Below are positions 34,904 to 43,046 of a stretch of 64,000 bases of DNA, in pieces. Location of the stretch: positions 1,530,481 to 1,594,480 of the forward strand of contig OY282383.1 in assembly GCA_958295855.1 (NCBI GenBank). The letters are read 5' to 3'. Origin of the DNA: an uncultured Poribacteria bacterium (lineage in GTDB: Bacteria; Poribacteria; WGA-4E; WGA-3G). Positions within the stretch are counted from its first letter, which is position 1. The number at the start of each line of letters is the position of its first letter. A program made the translations under genes and the position numbers. Below the pieces are notes generated by a model. That model made no database searches. It had not been told where the DNA came from and worked only from the letters and a program-made list of their open reading frames with translations.

Positions 34904-35530
34904 ATGCGTGAAGCAACAATTGTACATCTACATCAGTTTCCCGCCCCCGGAGCCGGTACAAATGGCCTCGCATGGCAGGGAACATCACTTTGGAGTGCAG
35001 AGGGTGCTGGCCCACTCCACAAAATCCATCCCGAGACCGGAGAAACCCAGTTAACGCTTTCTCCACCTTTCCCGGGTGCAGGCGGTTTGGAATCGGATGG
35101 TGAATATTTGTGGTATAACAGCATCTGGCAACAAACCTTTTACAAGCTCACGGTGCCAGAATTAGAAATCGTTACCACTTTCTCCTCCCCTGGGGAAGGG
35201 CCGCACGGATTGGCCTGGGACGGAGCGCACTTGTGGAGTGTGGATATGAACACCAGCAGATTCGTGAAGCAGTGTCCTGAAACTGGGGAAATCCTTGCAG
35301 AATTGCAAACGCCGGGCGGCCGCGCACACGGGCTCGCTTGGGATGGAGAGGCACTGTGGAACGCTGACACGAATGAGCATGTAATTTACCGAATTCATCC
35401 CGACTCGGGTGAAGTCCTCAATAGGGTTTCATGTCCAAGCGAGCCGCATGGGCTCACTTGGGATGGCACGACATTGTGGTACGGCGATGATGCTGCCAAG
35501 ACAATCTGTAGACTCAGCGTATCGGCGTAA
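34904..35530 (+). CDS. small Vgb/SMP-30-like beta-propeller protein
   Basis: 208 residues, almost entirely made of a ~45-residue repeat with the core GLAWDGxxLWxxD (GLAWQGTSLWSAE, GLESDGEYLWYNS, GLAWDGAHLWSVD, GLAWDGEALWNAD, GLTWDGTTLWYGD). Five repeats predict a five-bladed propeller, like glutamine cyclotransferase or virginiamycin-B-lyase relatives. No signal peptide. The start has CGGAGGAG 5 bases upstream. The catalytic His/Glu of Vgb cannot be identified, so no enzyme function is claimed. The FG-GAP surface protein follows after 24 bp, and the two may be cotranscribed. Confidence 0.78.
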   Translation: MREATIVHLHQFPAPGAGTNGLAWQGTSLWSAEGAGPLHKIHPETGETQLTLSPPFPGAGGLESDGEYLWYNSIWQQTFYKLTVPELEIVTTFSSPGEGPHGLAWDGAHLWSVDMNTSRFVKQCPETGEILAELQTPGGRAHGLAWDGEALWNADTNEHVIYRIHPDSGEVLNRVSCPSEPHGLTWDGTTLWYGDDAAKTICRLSVSA

Positions 35531-35554
35531 CGCCGAGTGGTGAAGGAGAACGAA

Positions 35555-38329
35555 TTGAGAAAATTACAGATGGCCCTGCTAATCCTATTCTTCGGAATCG
35601 GGTTAGCAACACAAAGCAACGCAGACAGAGTACAACTCAACACAAATGCCGCTGTCATCCACGACAACCTCGGCGCGAGCGTGGGTATCAGCGGTGATTA
35701 TGCAATCGTCGGGGTTCCCAAGGATGACACTGACAACGGCAGAGATGCAGGTTCGATACAGGTGTTTTTTCGGAGTGAAACCGGGTGGGTGCAACATCAA
35801 AAACTGCACGCCAGCGACACAGTAGAGGGAGATGAATTTGGAACAACACTTGCAATGAGTGGCGATTACGCCATTGTTGGCACACCGAGAAAAATGGGGG
35901 TCGGGAGACGCTCGGGGGCAGCATACATTTTTACACGAAAAGGGACGGAATGGGTAGAGCAAGCCAAATTGGTCGCGTCAGATGAAATGCAAGGCGACTA
36001 TTTCGGAATTTCAGTCGCGATTGATGGAGATACTGTCCTCGTCGGGGGGCATCGTACCAATGAGCCCTTTGCCGACGCAGGCTCCGTCTACGTTTTTGAG
36101 CGTACCGGAACAAACTGGAATCAGACAGCGAAACTCAGCGCACCGGATGCCGACCGTTTCGCATACTTTGGCTTTTCTGTTGGAATCCATAACGATACAG
36201 CTATCATCGGTGCTGTTCGGGATGATGAAGCCGGCAATGATGCTGGTGCCGCCCACATTTTTGTACGCACCGAATTCGGATGGATACACCAAGCAAAGTT
36301 GATTGGCAATAACACGAGAGCAGAAGATAGATTTGGATACGCCGTGGATGTTCACGGTGATTTCGCAATTGTGAGTTCACCCCGCAATAAAGATGGCGGT
36401 GCCGCTTACATCTATGAACGCGAAGGGACCCGATGGGAACAAAAAAGAAACCGCATCCGCATCCGAATGATTCCAATCGATGCAGAAGGCGCGTCAAGTT
36501 TCGGAACTTCTGTTGACATTCGTGGCGAGGTTGCTGTTATTGGCGCAACGGGCGGCATTGTCGGTGAAGATCCTGTCGGGGCCGCATATATTTTTACGCG
36601 CAATGAACCCCCATTTTGGAATCAACATACAAAATTGACCGCGGCGGATAGACAATCCGGAGACCAGCTCGGTTTTTCGGTGGCTATTAGTGGAAACGAA
36701 GTTATCGCTGGTGCCCCGAAACACAGAGCAGGAGGAATCGCCTCCGGGGCCGCCTATATTTTTGAACAAAGGGAAAACACAACGTGGGTAGAAGTCACAA
36801 AGTTGAGCGATGGCGAAACTGCATCCGAAGATCAGTTTGGGATTTCGGTCGCCATCAGCGGCAATCTCGCGATTTCAGGCGCGCAGCAGGATGACGATGT
36901 CGCACCTAATGCAGGGGCCGCCTATATTTTTGAGCGGAGCAGCACTTTGTGGCTACAACGCGCAAAACTCATTGCTGACGATGCAAAGGCAGGCGACCTG
37001 TTCGGAAATGCTGTCGCGATTAGTGGTGACACCGCACTTATCGGGGCCGCCGGTGTCGATGACGCAGGCCCTGATGCCGGTGCCGCATACATTTTCATAC
37101 GTTCAGGGGGAGAGTGGAGCCAACAGGCAAAGTTGATCGGTGCTGATATCGGCATTTTCGACAGGTTCGGCACAACCGTTGCTTTGCATGAGAACACCGC
37201 TGTCGTTGGAGCGTCCGGGAAGGACGAGGCCGGTGCTGATTCCGGCGCGGTCTATGTCTTTGTCCAAAACGGTGCTGTTTGGACACAACAGGCCAAACTT
37301 ACGCATCTGGACGCTGTCCCCGGAGATAAGTTCGGCTTTTCCGCGGCCATTAACGGAGATACGCTACTCGTTGGGGCACACTTGAGTGACGCGGCAGGCC
37401 CGGATTCCGGAGCAGTGTATCTTTTTACCCGCAACGGTATCGCATGGACGCAGCAACTCAAACTTATCCCAAATGATATAGGAGTCGGCGACCAGTTTGG
37501 CTACTCGGTGGCTCTCACCCAGGACGCAGCTATCATCGGTGCTCCCAAAGAGGATCGCAGGGAGGAGGATATGGGGGCCGCCTATGTTTTTGTCAGAACG
37601 CAAGCAACCTGGGCACAGCAGGCGAAACTGGTCGCAGACGACGGTGAAACAGGCGATGAATTTGGGGCAGCGGTAGCAATTCATGAAGAGAGAGCAATTG
37701 TCGGCGCATGGAAGGACGACCATCCCAGTGAAGACGTACTTAATCTGAGCATGGAAGTCGACAAAGGCTCAGCGTACGCTTTTTTGCGGGACGGCTTGTC
37801 GTGGGTTCAAAAACGCCGAATTGTTGCCAGCGGCACGAATCGATCAGATCTGTTCGGTGCATCGGTAGCACTCAAAGGCGCATTTGCTATCGTGGGTGCT
37901 GCAGGCAACGATAATGCCGGTGATAACTCAGGCTCGGCATTTATCTTTAATCCAATTGACCTCGGGTTTCTCTCTGAGGATATCCCTTTTTCTGTAGATG
38001 CATCAGGGCGCGCACTCACTACCTTTGGGCATATAAAACACACGACAGTCTTTCAGAATTACCCCAATCCTTTTAACCCTGAAACTTGGTTTCCCTACAA
38101 TTTGGCAGAAAAGGCGAAGGTCGCGGTGCAAATCTACGATGTGCGCGGGCGACTTGTACGCCAATTGCATGTCGGGCTACAAGCACCAGGCAGTTATCAG
38201 AGTCGGGAGAAAGCGGCGTACTGGGATGGCAGAGATGAATCCGGAGCCCGTGTCGCGAGCGGCATTTACTTCTACACCTTTACAGCGGGAAATTTCCAAA
38301 GTACACGCCGCATGGTGATTTTAAAATAA
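35555..38329 (+). CDS. secreted FG-GAP repeat protein with FlgD-like/T9SS-type C-terminal domain
   Basis: 924 residues. The TTG start at 35555 follows AAGGAGAA; the signal peptide is LQMALLILFFGIGLATQSNA. It has about fourteen repeats of ~55 residues with core GDxFGxSVAIxGDxAIVGAxxDDxxGxxxGAAYIF, an integrin-alpha-like propeller pattern. The last ~90 residues (FQNYPNPFNPETWFPYNL, VQIYDVRGRLVRQL, YYWDGRDESG-like YWDGRDESGARVASGIYFYTF, RRMVILK) form a FlgD-Ig/Por-type sorting domain. Such tails target proteins for type IX-like secretion and anchoring in other diderms. Repeats are highly alike in DNA, so recombination or length change is possible. Likely a surface adhesin. Confidence 0.87.
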   Translation: MRKLQMALLILFFGIGLATQSNADRVQLNTNAAVIHDNLGASVGISGDYAIVGVPKDDTDNGRDAGSIQVFFRSETGWVQHQKLHASDTVEGDEFGTTLAMSGDYAIVGTPRKMGVGRRSGAAYIFTRKGTEWVEQAKLVASDEMQGDYFGISVAIDGDTVLVGGHRTNEPFADAGSVYVFERTGTNWNQTAKLSAPDADRFAYFGFSVGIHNDTAIIGAVRDDEAGNDAGAAHIFVRTEFGWIHQAKLIGNNTRAEDRFGYAVDVHGDFAIVSSPRNKDGGAAYIYEREGTRWEQKRNRIRIRMIPIDAEGASSFGTSVDIRGEVAVIGATGGIVGEDPVGAAYIFTRNEPPFWNQHTKLTAADRQSGDQLGFSVAISGNEVIAGAPKHRAGGIASGAAYIFEQRENTTWVEVTKLSDGETASEDQFGISVAISGNLAISGAQQDDDVAPNAGAAYIFERSSTLWLQRAKLIADDAKAGDLFGNAVAISGDTALIGAAGVDDAGPDAGAAYIFIRSGGEWSQQAKLIGADIGIFDRFGTTVALHENTAVVGASGKDEAGADSGAVYVFVQNGAVWTQQAKLTHLDAVPGDKFGFSAAINGDTLLVGAHLSDAAGPDSGAVYLFTRNGIAWTQQLKLIPNDIGVGDQFGYSVALTQDAAIIGAPKEDRREEDMGAAYVFVRTQATWAQQAKLVADDGETGDEFGAAVAIHEERAIVGAWKDDHPSEDVLNLSMEVDKGSAYAFLRDGLSWVQKRRIVASGTNRSDLFGASVALKGAFAIVGAAGNDNAGDNSGSAFIFNPIDLGFLSEDIPFSVDASGRALTTFGHIKHTTVFQNYPNPFNPETWFPYNLAEKAKVAVQIYDVRGRLVRQLHVGLQAPGSYQSREKAAYWDGRDESGARVASGIYFYTFTAGNFQSTRRMVILK

Positions 38330-38370
38330 TCCGTTTTCAGGGCGGCGCGCTTTCATGAGGATTAAGAATT

Positions 38371-39198
38371 TCATTCCCATCGAGCCCAAATATTCGGTGT
38401 AACATAACCTTCGTCAGCGTACGGATCTTCGCCTGCAACGGTGATGGTACCGCGGTAATTACGCTGCCCTTTCCAGCCCAACCACGATGCTGTTGAGCAG
38501 TAATGGCTCACCAGAATGCGACGAAATGTATTGCTACGGTTCTTTTTAGAGCGGTGTAAAAGGTAACCGTTGAAAAAGAGCACACTACCTGCTGTCATTT
38601 CAATCGGAATTTCGTCGCCATCCTCAAACCCAAACGCCTCGTGGCAGCTATCAAATTCGTCGCGTTTGTTGTGGGGCTGCCTGTCGTAAATCACCCCGGA
38701 GCGATGGCTATTCGGCAGCATCCACAGACAACCGTTCTCAATTGTGGCATCATCTAACGTAATCCACACACCGATGAGCGAGCGGTCGCGTGTCGGGATG
38801 GGGTGCTCGTCTTGGTGCCACGGGTTGCCGGTGTGTCCTGGCACTTTGCTGAGCATCATCGATTGCATGCACTTCACACCGCCATCCCAAAACGGAATGT
38901 GTGCGCCGACAATTTCTCGAAGCACTGCACAAATTTTTGGATGTTCAATGTAACGCCGCACCAGCGGACTAAAAACGTGCGGTTCACCGACGCACATAAT
39001 CCTGTCGAGGACTTGGGTTTCGCTGGCGGTTTCTGGCATTGGCGGAATCGCCGCGCATCCGTAATCCCCGCGAAATATTTTCAGCATTTCTGATTTTAGG
39101 GTATCACACTCTTCGAGTGTGACGAGGTCTGGAATCATTAAATATCCATCGTTGATGTATGATTCGCCCCAAGGGTTTGGGTGTTTGTGAGTTTGCAT
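38371..39198 (-). CDS. phytanoyl-CoA dioxygenase (PhyH) family protein
   Basis: A 275-residue Fe(II)/2-oxoglutarate-dependent dioxygenase. The metal triad is H128 and D130 in WHQDEH and H215 in GYLLHRS; the 2-oxoglutarate-binding Arg is likely in FRRILVSHY. Sequence such as GDEIPIEMTAGSVLFFNG is typical for the family. The start codon is placed by AGGAAAG and a perfect promoter at 39234-39262. Members hydroxylate lipids, halogenated or natural-product substrates; the family is greatly expanded in sponge-symbiont lineages. It converges with the FG-GAP gene, 41 bp apart. The substrate is unknown. Confidence 0.9.
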   Translation of the reverse strand: MQTHKHPNPWGESYINDGYLMIPDLVTLEECDTLKSEMLKIFRGDYGCAAIPPMPETASETQVLDRIMCVGEPHVFSPLVRRYIEHPKICAVLREIVGAHIPFWDGGVKCMQSMMLSKVPGHTGNPWHQDEHPIPTRDRSLIGVWITLDDATIENGCLWMLPNSHRSGVIYDRQPHNKRDEFDSCHEAFGFEDGDEIPIEMTAGSVLFFNGYLLHRSKKNRSNTFRRILVSHYCSTASWLGWKGQRNYRGTITVAGEDPYADEGYVTPNIWARWE

Positions 39199-39233
39199 CG
39201 CTTACTTTCCTTTCAGGCGTTATGATATGCAGA

Positions 39234-39262
39234 ATTATAGCCGATTGTGGAAATGTTGTCAA
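39234..39262 (-). promoter_or_regulatory. perfect sigma-70 promoter of the PhyH gene
   Basis: Minus strand: TTGACA (39257-39262), 17 bases, TATAAT (39234-39239). Start predicted near 39227, 29 bp before the start codon. Confidence 0.85.
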
Positions 39263-39278
39263 CCGCCTCGAAAACTAT

Positions 39279-39305
39279 ACACATGTCGCCCTGACAGGGC
39301 TAAAG
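39279..39305. repeat. dispersed repeat, family F copy
   Basis: ACACATGTCGCCCTGACAGG then GCTAAAG, with stem GCCCTG/CAGGGC. The tandem copies are at 41841-41967. The 366-bp gap 39199-39564 holds this, the PhyH promoter and no gene. Confidence 0.7.
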
Positions 39306-39564
39306 AGGTTGCGAGCGCGGATGATTTTCTCGTCTGAATCACGGATGCCAAACCGAAACCGTGCCCTATGCCTTACCTTGACACACAATAGGAGCGTTCT
39401 GATGCTTAGCACTGTAAAGGGCAGAATCGTGACGATTGATAACGAATATGACAAATCTCTGATTTTTCATATTCTATCACTTCTCGTTCATCCGAGGATT
39501 CATCGAAGAAAACGTAAATCTTACACAACTAATAGAATAGATAAACACCACAAAGGGGGAACAG

Positions 39565-40335
39565 ATGTTACGTGATTTACTTGCCAGTCGTGGCATCCTC
39601 GCAGGGCTCGCGTTCTTTGTGCTAGTTGTCGGCGGCAGCCTGTTGTATTCTTGGCATGTCGAACGCACCACGGCAGCCGAGTTGCAACAGACAATACAAG
39701 CCTTACAAGCACTGAAAAATCGGAACAAGGCATATAACTCACAAGAACCCGCCGCGCGCACAAAGCACAACACACCCAGAGAACCTGTTCACACAGATGA
39801 TGAAAACACAGACACACCGATGTCTGATGACACGGAGGCGTTCCCGAACGAGACCGGGCAGCTTGACTTCACGGATGCGTTCTTACCCGACGGCTTCGTT
39901 TCAGAGGAAGGCCCCGCTGAAGATGTGCCTGTCTCGCCTTATGGCTTTGGTCCCTATCCTGAAGTGCCCGCGGAAATGCCCGCCGATACATTCCCTTCAC
40001 CCTCCGCCGACCATGAATTAATCGCGCGCGTTCGGATAAAACTCCTCGCTGAGGGCATCAACGCCCGCGGCGTAAATATGGAAAACGGCTGGGCTTATCC
40101 CGTTATACCGGGAATCGCCTACGTGAAATGGAAAGAATATGACAGACCCGACGGAACCGTCCGATACATCAGCGATATGATAGCACACTCCTCTGACGGT
40201 TTTCGGATAGCTGCGATAAGAGATAAAAAAGGGAGCGCCTTTACTGAAGCGGATATCCCATCAGACATAAAACTCATGTCTTTTGAAGAGGGGGCTATAG
40301 ATCCTTATACATTCTTAGAGTTACCACGGCAATAA
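39565..40335 (+). CDS. hypothetical membrane-anchored protein
   Basis: 256 residues, no family recognised. Residues 9-28 form a membrane anchor (GILAGLAFFVLVVGGSLLYSW), followed by a helix, an acidic Pro/Asp/Glu-rich linker (residues 60-150) and a C-terminal domain of about 95 residues starting DHELIARVRIKLLAEGINARG. ATG 39565 has AAAGGGGGAAC 7 bases upstream. The layout is of a bitopic envelope protein with a periplasmic domain. The next gene, 22 bp downstream, has the same layout, so the two probably form a pair of partner proteins. Confidence 0.65.
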   Translation: MLRDLLASRGILAGLAFFVLVVGGSLLYSWHVERTTAAELQQTIQALQALKNRNKAYNSQEPAARTKHNTPREPVHTDDENTDTPMSDDTEAFPNETGQLDFTDAFLPDGFVSEEGPAEDVPVSPYGFGPYPEVPAEMPADTFPSPSADHELIARVRIKLLAEGINARGVNMENGWAYPVIPGIAYVKWKEYDRPDGTVRYISDMIAHSSDGFRIAAIRDKKGSAFTEADIPSDIKLMSFEEGAIDPYTFLELPRQ

Positions 40336-40357
40336 ACTTTTACAAAGGAGAACATTG

Positions 40358-41524
40358 ATGCCCACCAGCCGTAAGCACACAAGCATCTATAGAGATGTTT
40401 TCTTTTTCCTGATTTTCCTAACGGCGACAGCCTTATGGTATTTCGGGCACCATCACCCAGCCCAACAAGAACAGAACACACAAACTCGTCCGCCAGAACA
40501 CCCCTCACCTCCCGTCACAGAAACACCGCGATTTATCGTCGATATAGAGAACTCCCCACCTTTGTCTTCTGAAGCGACGCACCGCTTAGCACAATTGAAA
40601 AAAGAAGCCAGGACATACGCCTCACAGCTCACAAACGGCGAAATTGAATTCTCGGTGACGATGAGTGAAAAACGCCCATACGAGACAAAGAACTTCTTCG
40701 TAGAACTTTTTGAATGGGGACGCGACAGCCTGAGTCCACCGAAAGAAACAGAAATAGAGAAACCACCAAAATATGACGTTGTCGGAGTGTGGAATATCAC
40801 TTACCGGTTTGAAGGCGACACTGAATTTTTTGACGTAAAAGCACACAAAAAACGGGATATGGACGGGAGTCACTTTGTAACTTGGATGCCGGACGGTAGC
40901 GCACGCCATGACATTTGGCGGGAGATACACCATCATTTCATGAGAAAGCGGCAGCAAAAACTCTATATCCAGGATGGGGCGGTGTGGAAACCCTTCGAGG
41001 AGTGGCGGAAGGCGCTACCCGCAACCCAGCGCATAGATTTTGACCCGAGATTCAATCCGCAGTGGTGGCGCTTCGGACACGACGCAGGCTTCGACACATT
41101 CATTGGCCGCCATAAAATCACAGCTGTCAAAACGGTTGACATTGATGGAAGTTCCCAAGTTTATCTCCAGTTATACGACACCGAACAGATAGACCAATAC
41201 CATAGGGCGAAGAAGATAGAACTCTATATGCATCCTCAAGAAGGTGTCCATCCGAAACGCATCCTGACAAGCACTCGGACAGGAGGCAACTTCCCAGTAT
41301 ACGAGGAAGGGTGGTTTGGCCCCGCGAAACTTGTGCCAGGGAAATCTGCTTACAGCGAAGGTGTTCGCTTCTATTACATAACATCTGAATTGGCACAATA
41401 TGAACCGGGAATCTGGTTCCCGAAAACGGTTATTGAAGAATACTTTCCCACGTCTTCTTTTAAAGTACCACTTAGGAAGAGAGTTATGAAGGTGCATCGC
41501 GCTGTCTTTAATCATCCGAAATGA
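40358..41524 (+). CDS. hypothetical membrane-anchored protein (partner of the preceding gene)
   Basis: 388 residues, no family recognised. An N-terminal anchor (VFFFLIFLTATALWYFG, residues 13-30) precedes a Pro/Thr-rich linker and a large extracytoplasmic domain. That domain has alternating strands (VVGVWNITYRFEG, FFDVKAHKKRD, HKITAVKTVDIDGSSQVYLQLYD, KIELYMHPQEGVHPKRI) reminiscent of LolA-like outer-membrane lipoprotein-sorting folds, but I would not assign it. ATG 40358 (after TTG 40355) has AAAGGAGAAC in front. It is cotranscribed with the previous gene; the downstream gap is all repeats. Confidence 0.65.
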   Translation: MPTSRKHTSIYRDVFFFLIFLTATALWYFGHHHPAQQEQNTQTRPPEHPSPPVTETPRFIVDIENSPPLSSEATHRLAQLKKEARTYASQLTNGEIEFSVTMSEKRPYETKNFFVELFEWGRDSLSPPKETEIEKPPKYDVVGVWNITYRFEGDTEFFDVKAHKKRDMDGSHFVTWMPDGSARHDIWREIHHHFMRKRQQKLYIQDGAVWKPFEEWRKALPATQRIDFDPRFNPQWWRFGHDAGFDTFIGRHKITAVKTVDIDGSSQVYLQLYDTEQIDQYHRAKKIELYMHPQEGVHPKRILTSTRTGGNFPVYEEGWFGPAKLVPGKSAYSEGVRFYYITSELAQYEPGIWFPKTVIEEYFPTSSFKVPLRKRVMKVHRAVFNHPK

Positions 41525-41554
41525 CGTGCATTCGCCCATAAGCGACGTGCAGTC
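41524..41554. repeat. dispersed repeat, family D copy
   Basis: GACGTGCATTCGCCCATAAG then CGACGTGCAG, directly at the stop codon of the preceding gene. Confidence 0.65.
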
Positions 41555-41556
41555 AG

Positions 41557-41815
41557 ACAAGGAACACCTCATCGCCGCTAGCCTTTTAGCGTGACGTGAC
41601 TTTACAAAAACACCCTCTTAAAATCCGCGTAATCCGCGTAATCCGTGATAATCCGCGATTCAGACAAGGAACACCGCGCACCTTATACACCTTCAACCCC
41701 TCATCGGTGCTAGCCTTGTAGCGTGACGTGACTTTACAAAAACACCCTCTTAAAATCCGCGTTTATCCGCGTAATCTGTGTAATCTGCAATTCAGACAAT
41801 GAACACCTCCATCCT
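41557..41815. repeat. two long imperfect direct repeats
   Basis: A ~130-bp unit occurs twice; the core GCGTGACGTGACTTTACAAA is at about 41590 and 41721, each followed by ACACCCTCTTAAAATCCGCG and runs of 'aatccgcgt'. No gene is seen. It fills most of the gap 41525-41995. Confidence 0.75.
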
Positions 41816-41840
41816 CCCATTCATTTTTGGTTTTCACCAG

Positions 41841-41967
41841 ACACATGTCGCCCCGCTGGGGCTAAACAAGAAGGGAGGCACGCGGTACTATACACATGTC
41901 GCCCTGACAGGGCTAAACAAGAAGGGAGGCACGCGGTACTATACACATGTCGCCCTGACAGGGCTAA
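41841..41967. repeat. 51-bp tandem repeat, 2.5 copies (family F)
   Basis: The unit starts ACACATGTCGCCCTGACAGG and ends CACGCGGTACTAT; copies at 41841, 41892 and 41943. As 51 is a multiple of 3, an open frame runs through it, but there is no ribosome-binding site and I do not call a gene. Confidence 0.85.
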
Positions 41968-41995
41968 AGGCACATACCGCCAGACAAAGTCAACG

Positions 41996-42967
41996 CTACT
42001 TAGCAACCCGCTCAACCTGTCCCGTTTCCAATGAACGGTTCGCCGCAAGCGTCACAGCAAGCGTCTTGACAGCATCGGCGTAGGAGGAACACACCACTCC
42101 CTGCTCGTTTGCTTCAACCGCTTTGATGAACTGCTCAACCTGTCGGAAATAACCGGCTTCCGTGCCGGTGTAATCAATTGTCTCATCGCCAACTTGGCCA
42201 CGCAACCCGAGGTCGTGCGTAAGCTTGAGATAAATGTCATCACCAACCAATTCGGTTGCGAAATTGTCGTGGGCACGGGCGACACAGGTGCTTGTGATAT
42301 TCCCCACCGCCCCGCTCTCAAACTGCATGTTGCAGACGGTACACTCCTCAAAATCCGCAATGCCTTCGGAAACCCCCTTGATGCCGTAGGCATGAACACT
42401 GGTTACATCGCCGAGGAAGTAGCGTATGAGGTCAAAGACGTGGGTAGTCTGCTCTACCATCTGTCCGCGCGAGACATCGTATTTGCCCCACCACGGATGG
42501 TTAGCTCCCATACGTGCAAGAAACCTTCCAAATCCCATAGCCAGCTTCCGAGCTCCTACCAACGCCTTGGCTTTGTCAGTGATGTCGCTGTATCGCGCCA
42601 TATAGCCGACCTGGTTGACAACACCGGCGGTGCTAATTGCATCGCGGGCGCGCTGTGCAGTTTCCAAGTCTTGTGCAACCGGTTTGGCGACGAAGAGTGC
42701 CGCGCCGGATGCTGCTGCATCAGCAACCTGTGTCGTGTGTGCACCGGGTGGGATACAGGTAAACACGACATCTGGCCGTTCTTTTTGTAACATTTCACCG
42801 TGGTCGGTGTATGCTGTTGCACTTCGCATGTTGCTGACTTCAGCAGCGATGGTTACTGCGCGTTCCGCGTTTATATCGCAAACTGCCGCAATGGGACGCT
42901 GGAGTTGTTTTAGGCTTCGGAGATAATTGCCGGCGATGCCGCCAGCACCGATAAAGGCGATTTTCAT
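41996..42967 (-). CDS. Gfo/Idh/MocA family oxidoreductase
   Basis: A 323-residue NAD(P)-dependent dehydrogenase: Rossmann motif IAFIGAGGIAGNYL, AKP instead of the usual EKP in LFVAKPVAQ, then GYMARYSD and the C-terminal-domain signature MVEQTTHVFDLIRYFLGDV. The Lys of the motif is retained, so catalysis is possible. The best start is ATG 42967, which begins with the first strand. It lies downstream of the RND gene on the same strand (79 bp). The pairing has no obvious meaning. The sugar substrate is unknown. Confidence 0.87.
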   Translation of the reverse strand: MKIAFIGAGGIAGNYLRSLKQLQRPIAAVCDINAERAVTIAAEVSNMRSATAYTDHGEMLQKERPDVVFTCIPPGAHTTQVADAAASGAALFVAKPVAQDLETAQRARDAISTAGVVNQVGYMARYSDITDKAKALVGARKLAMGFGRFLARMGANHPWWGKYDVSRGQMVEQTTHVFDLIRYFLGDVTSVHAYGIKGVSEGIADFEECTVCNMQFESGAVGNITSTCVARAHDNFATELVGDDIYLKLTHDLGLRGQVGDETIDYTGTEAGYFRQVEQFIKAVEANEQGVVCSSYADAVKTLAVTLAANRSLETGQVERVAK

Positions 42968-43046
42968 GTCAATTTCCTATCTTTTTTTTTAATGTAAAAG
43001 CGGCATAAGACAAACGAAGTTCAGAGATGTCGCTCTACATTTCTGG

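Noticed and set aside
41841..41967. Considered as a CRISPR array or repeat-protein gene
   Set aside because: Repeats abut without spacers; the frame across them has no ribosome-binding site and the unit is a dispersed palindrome.
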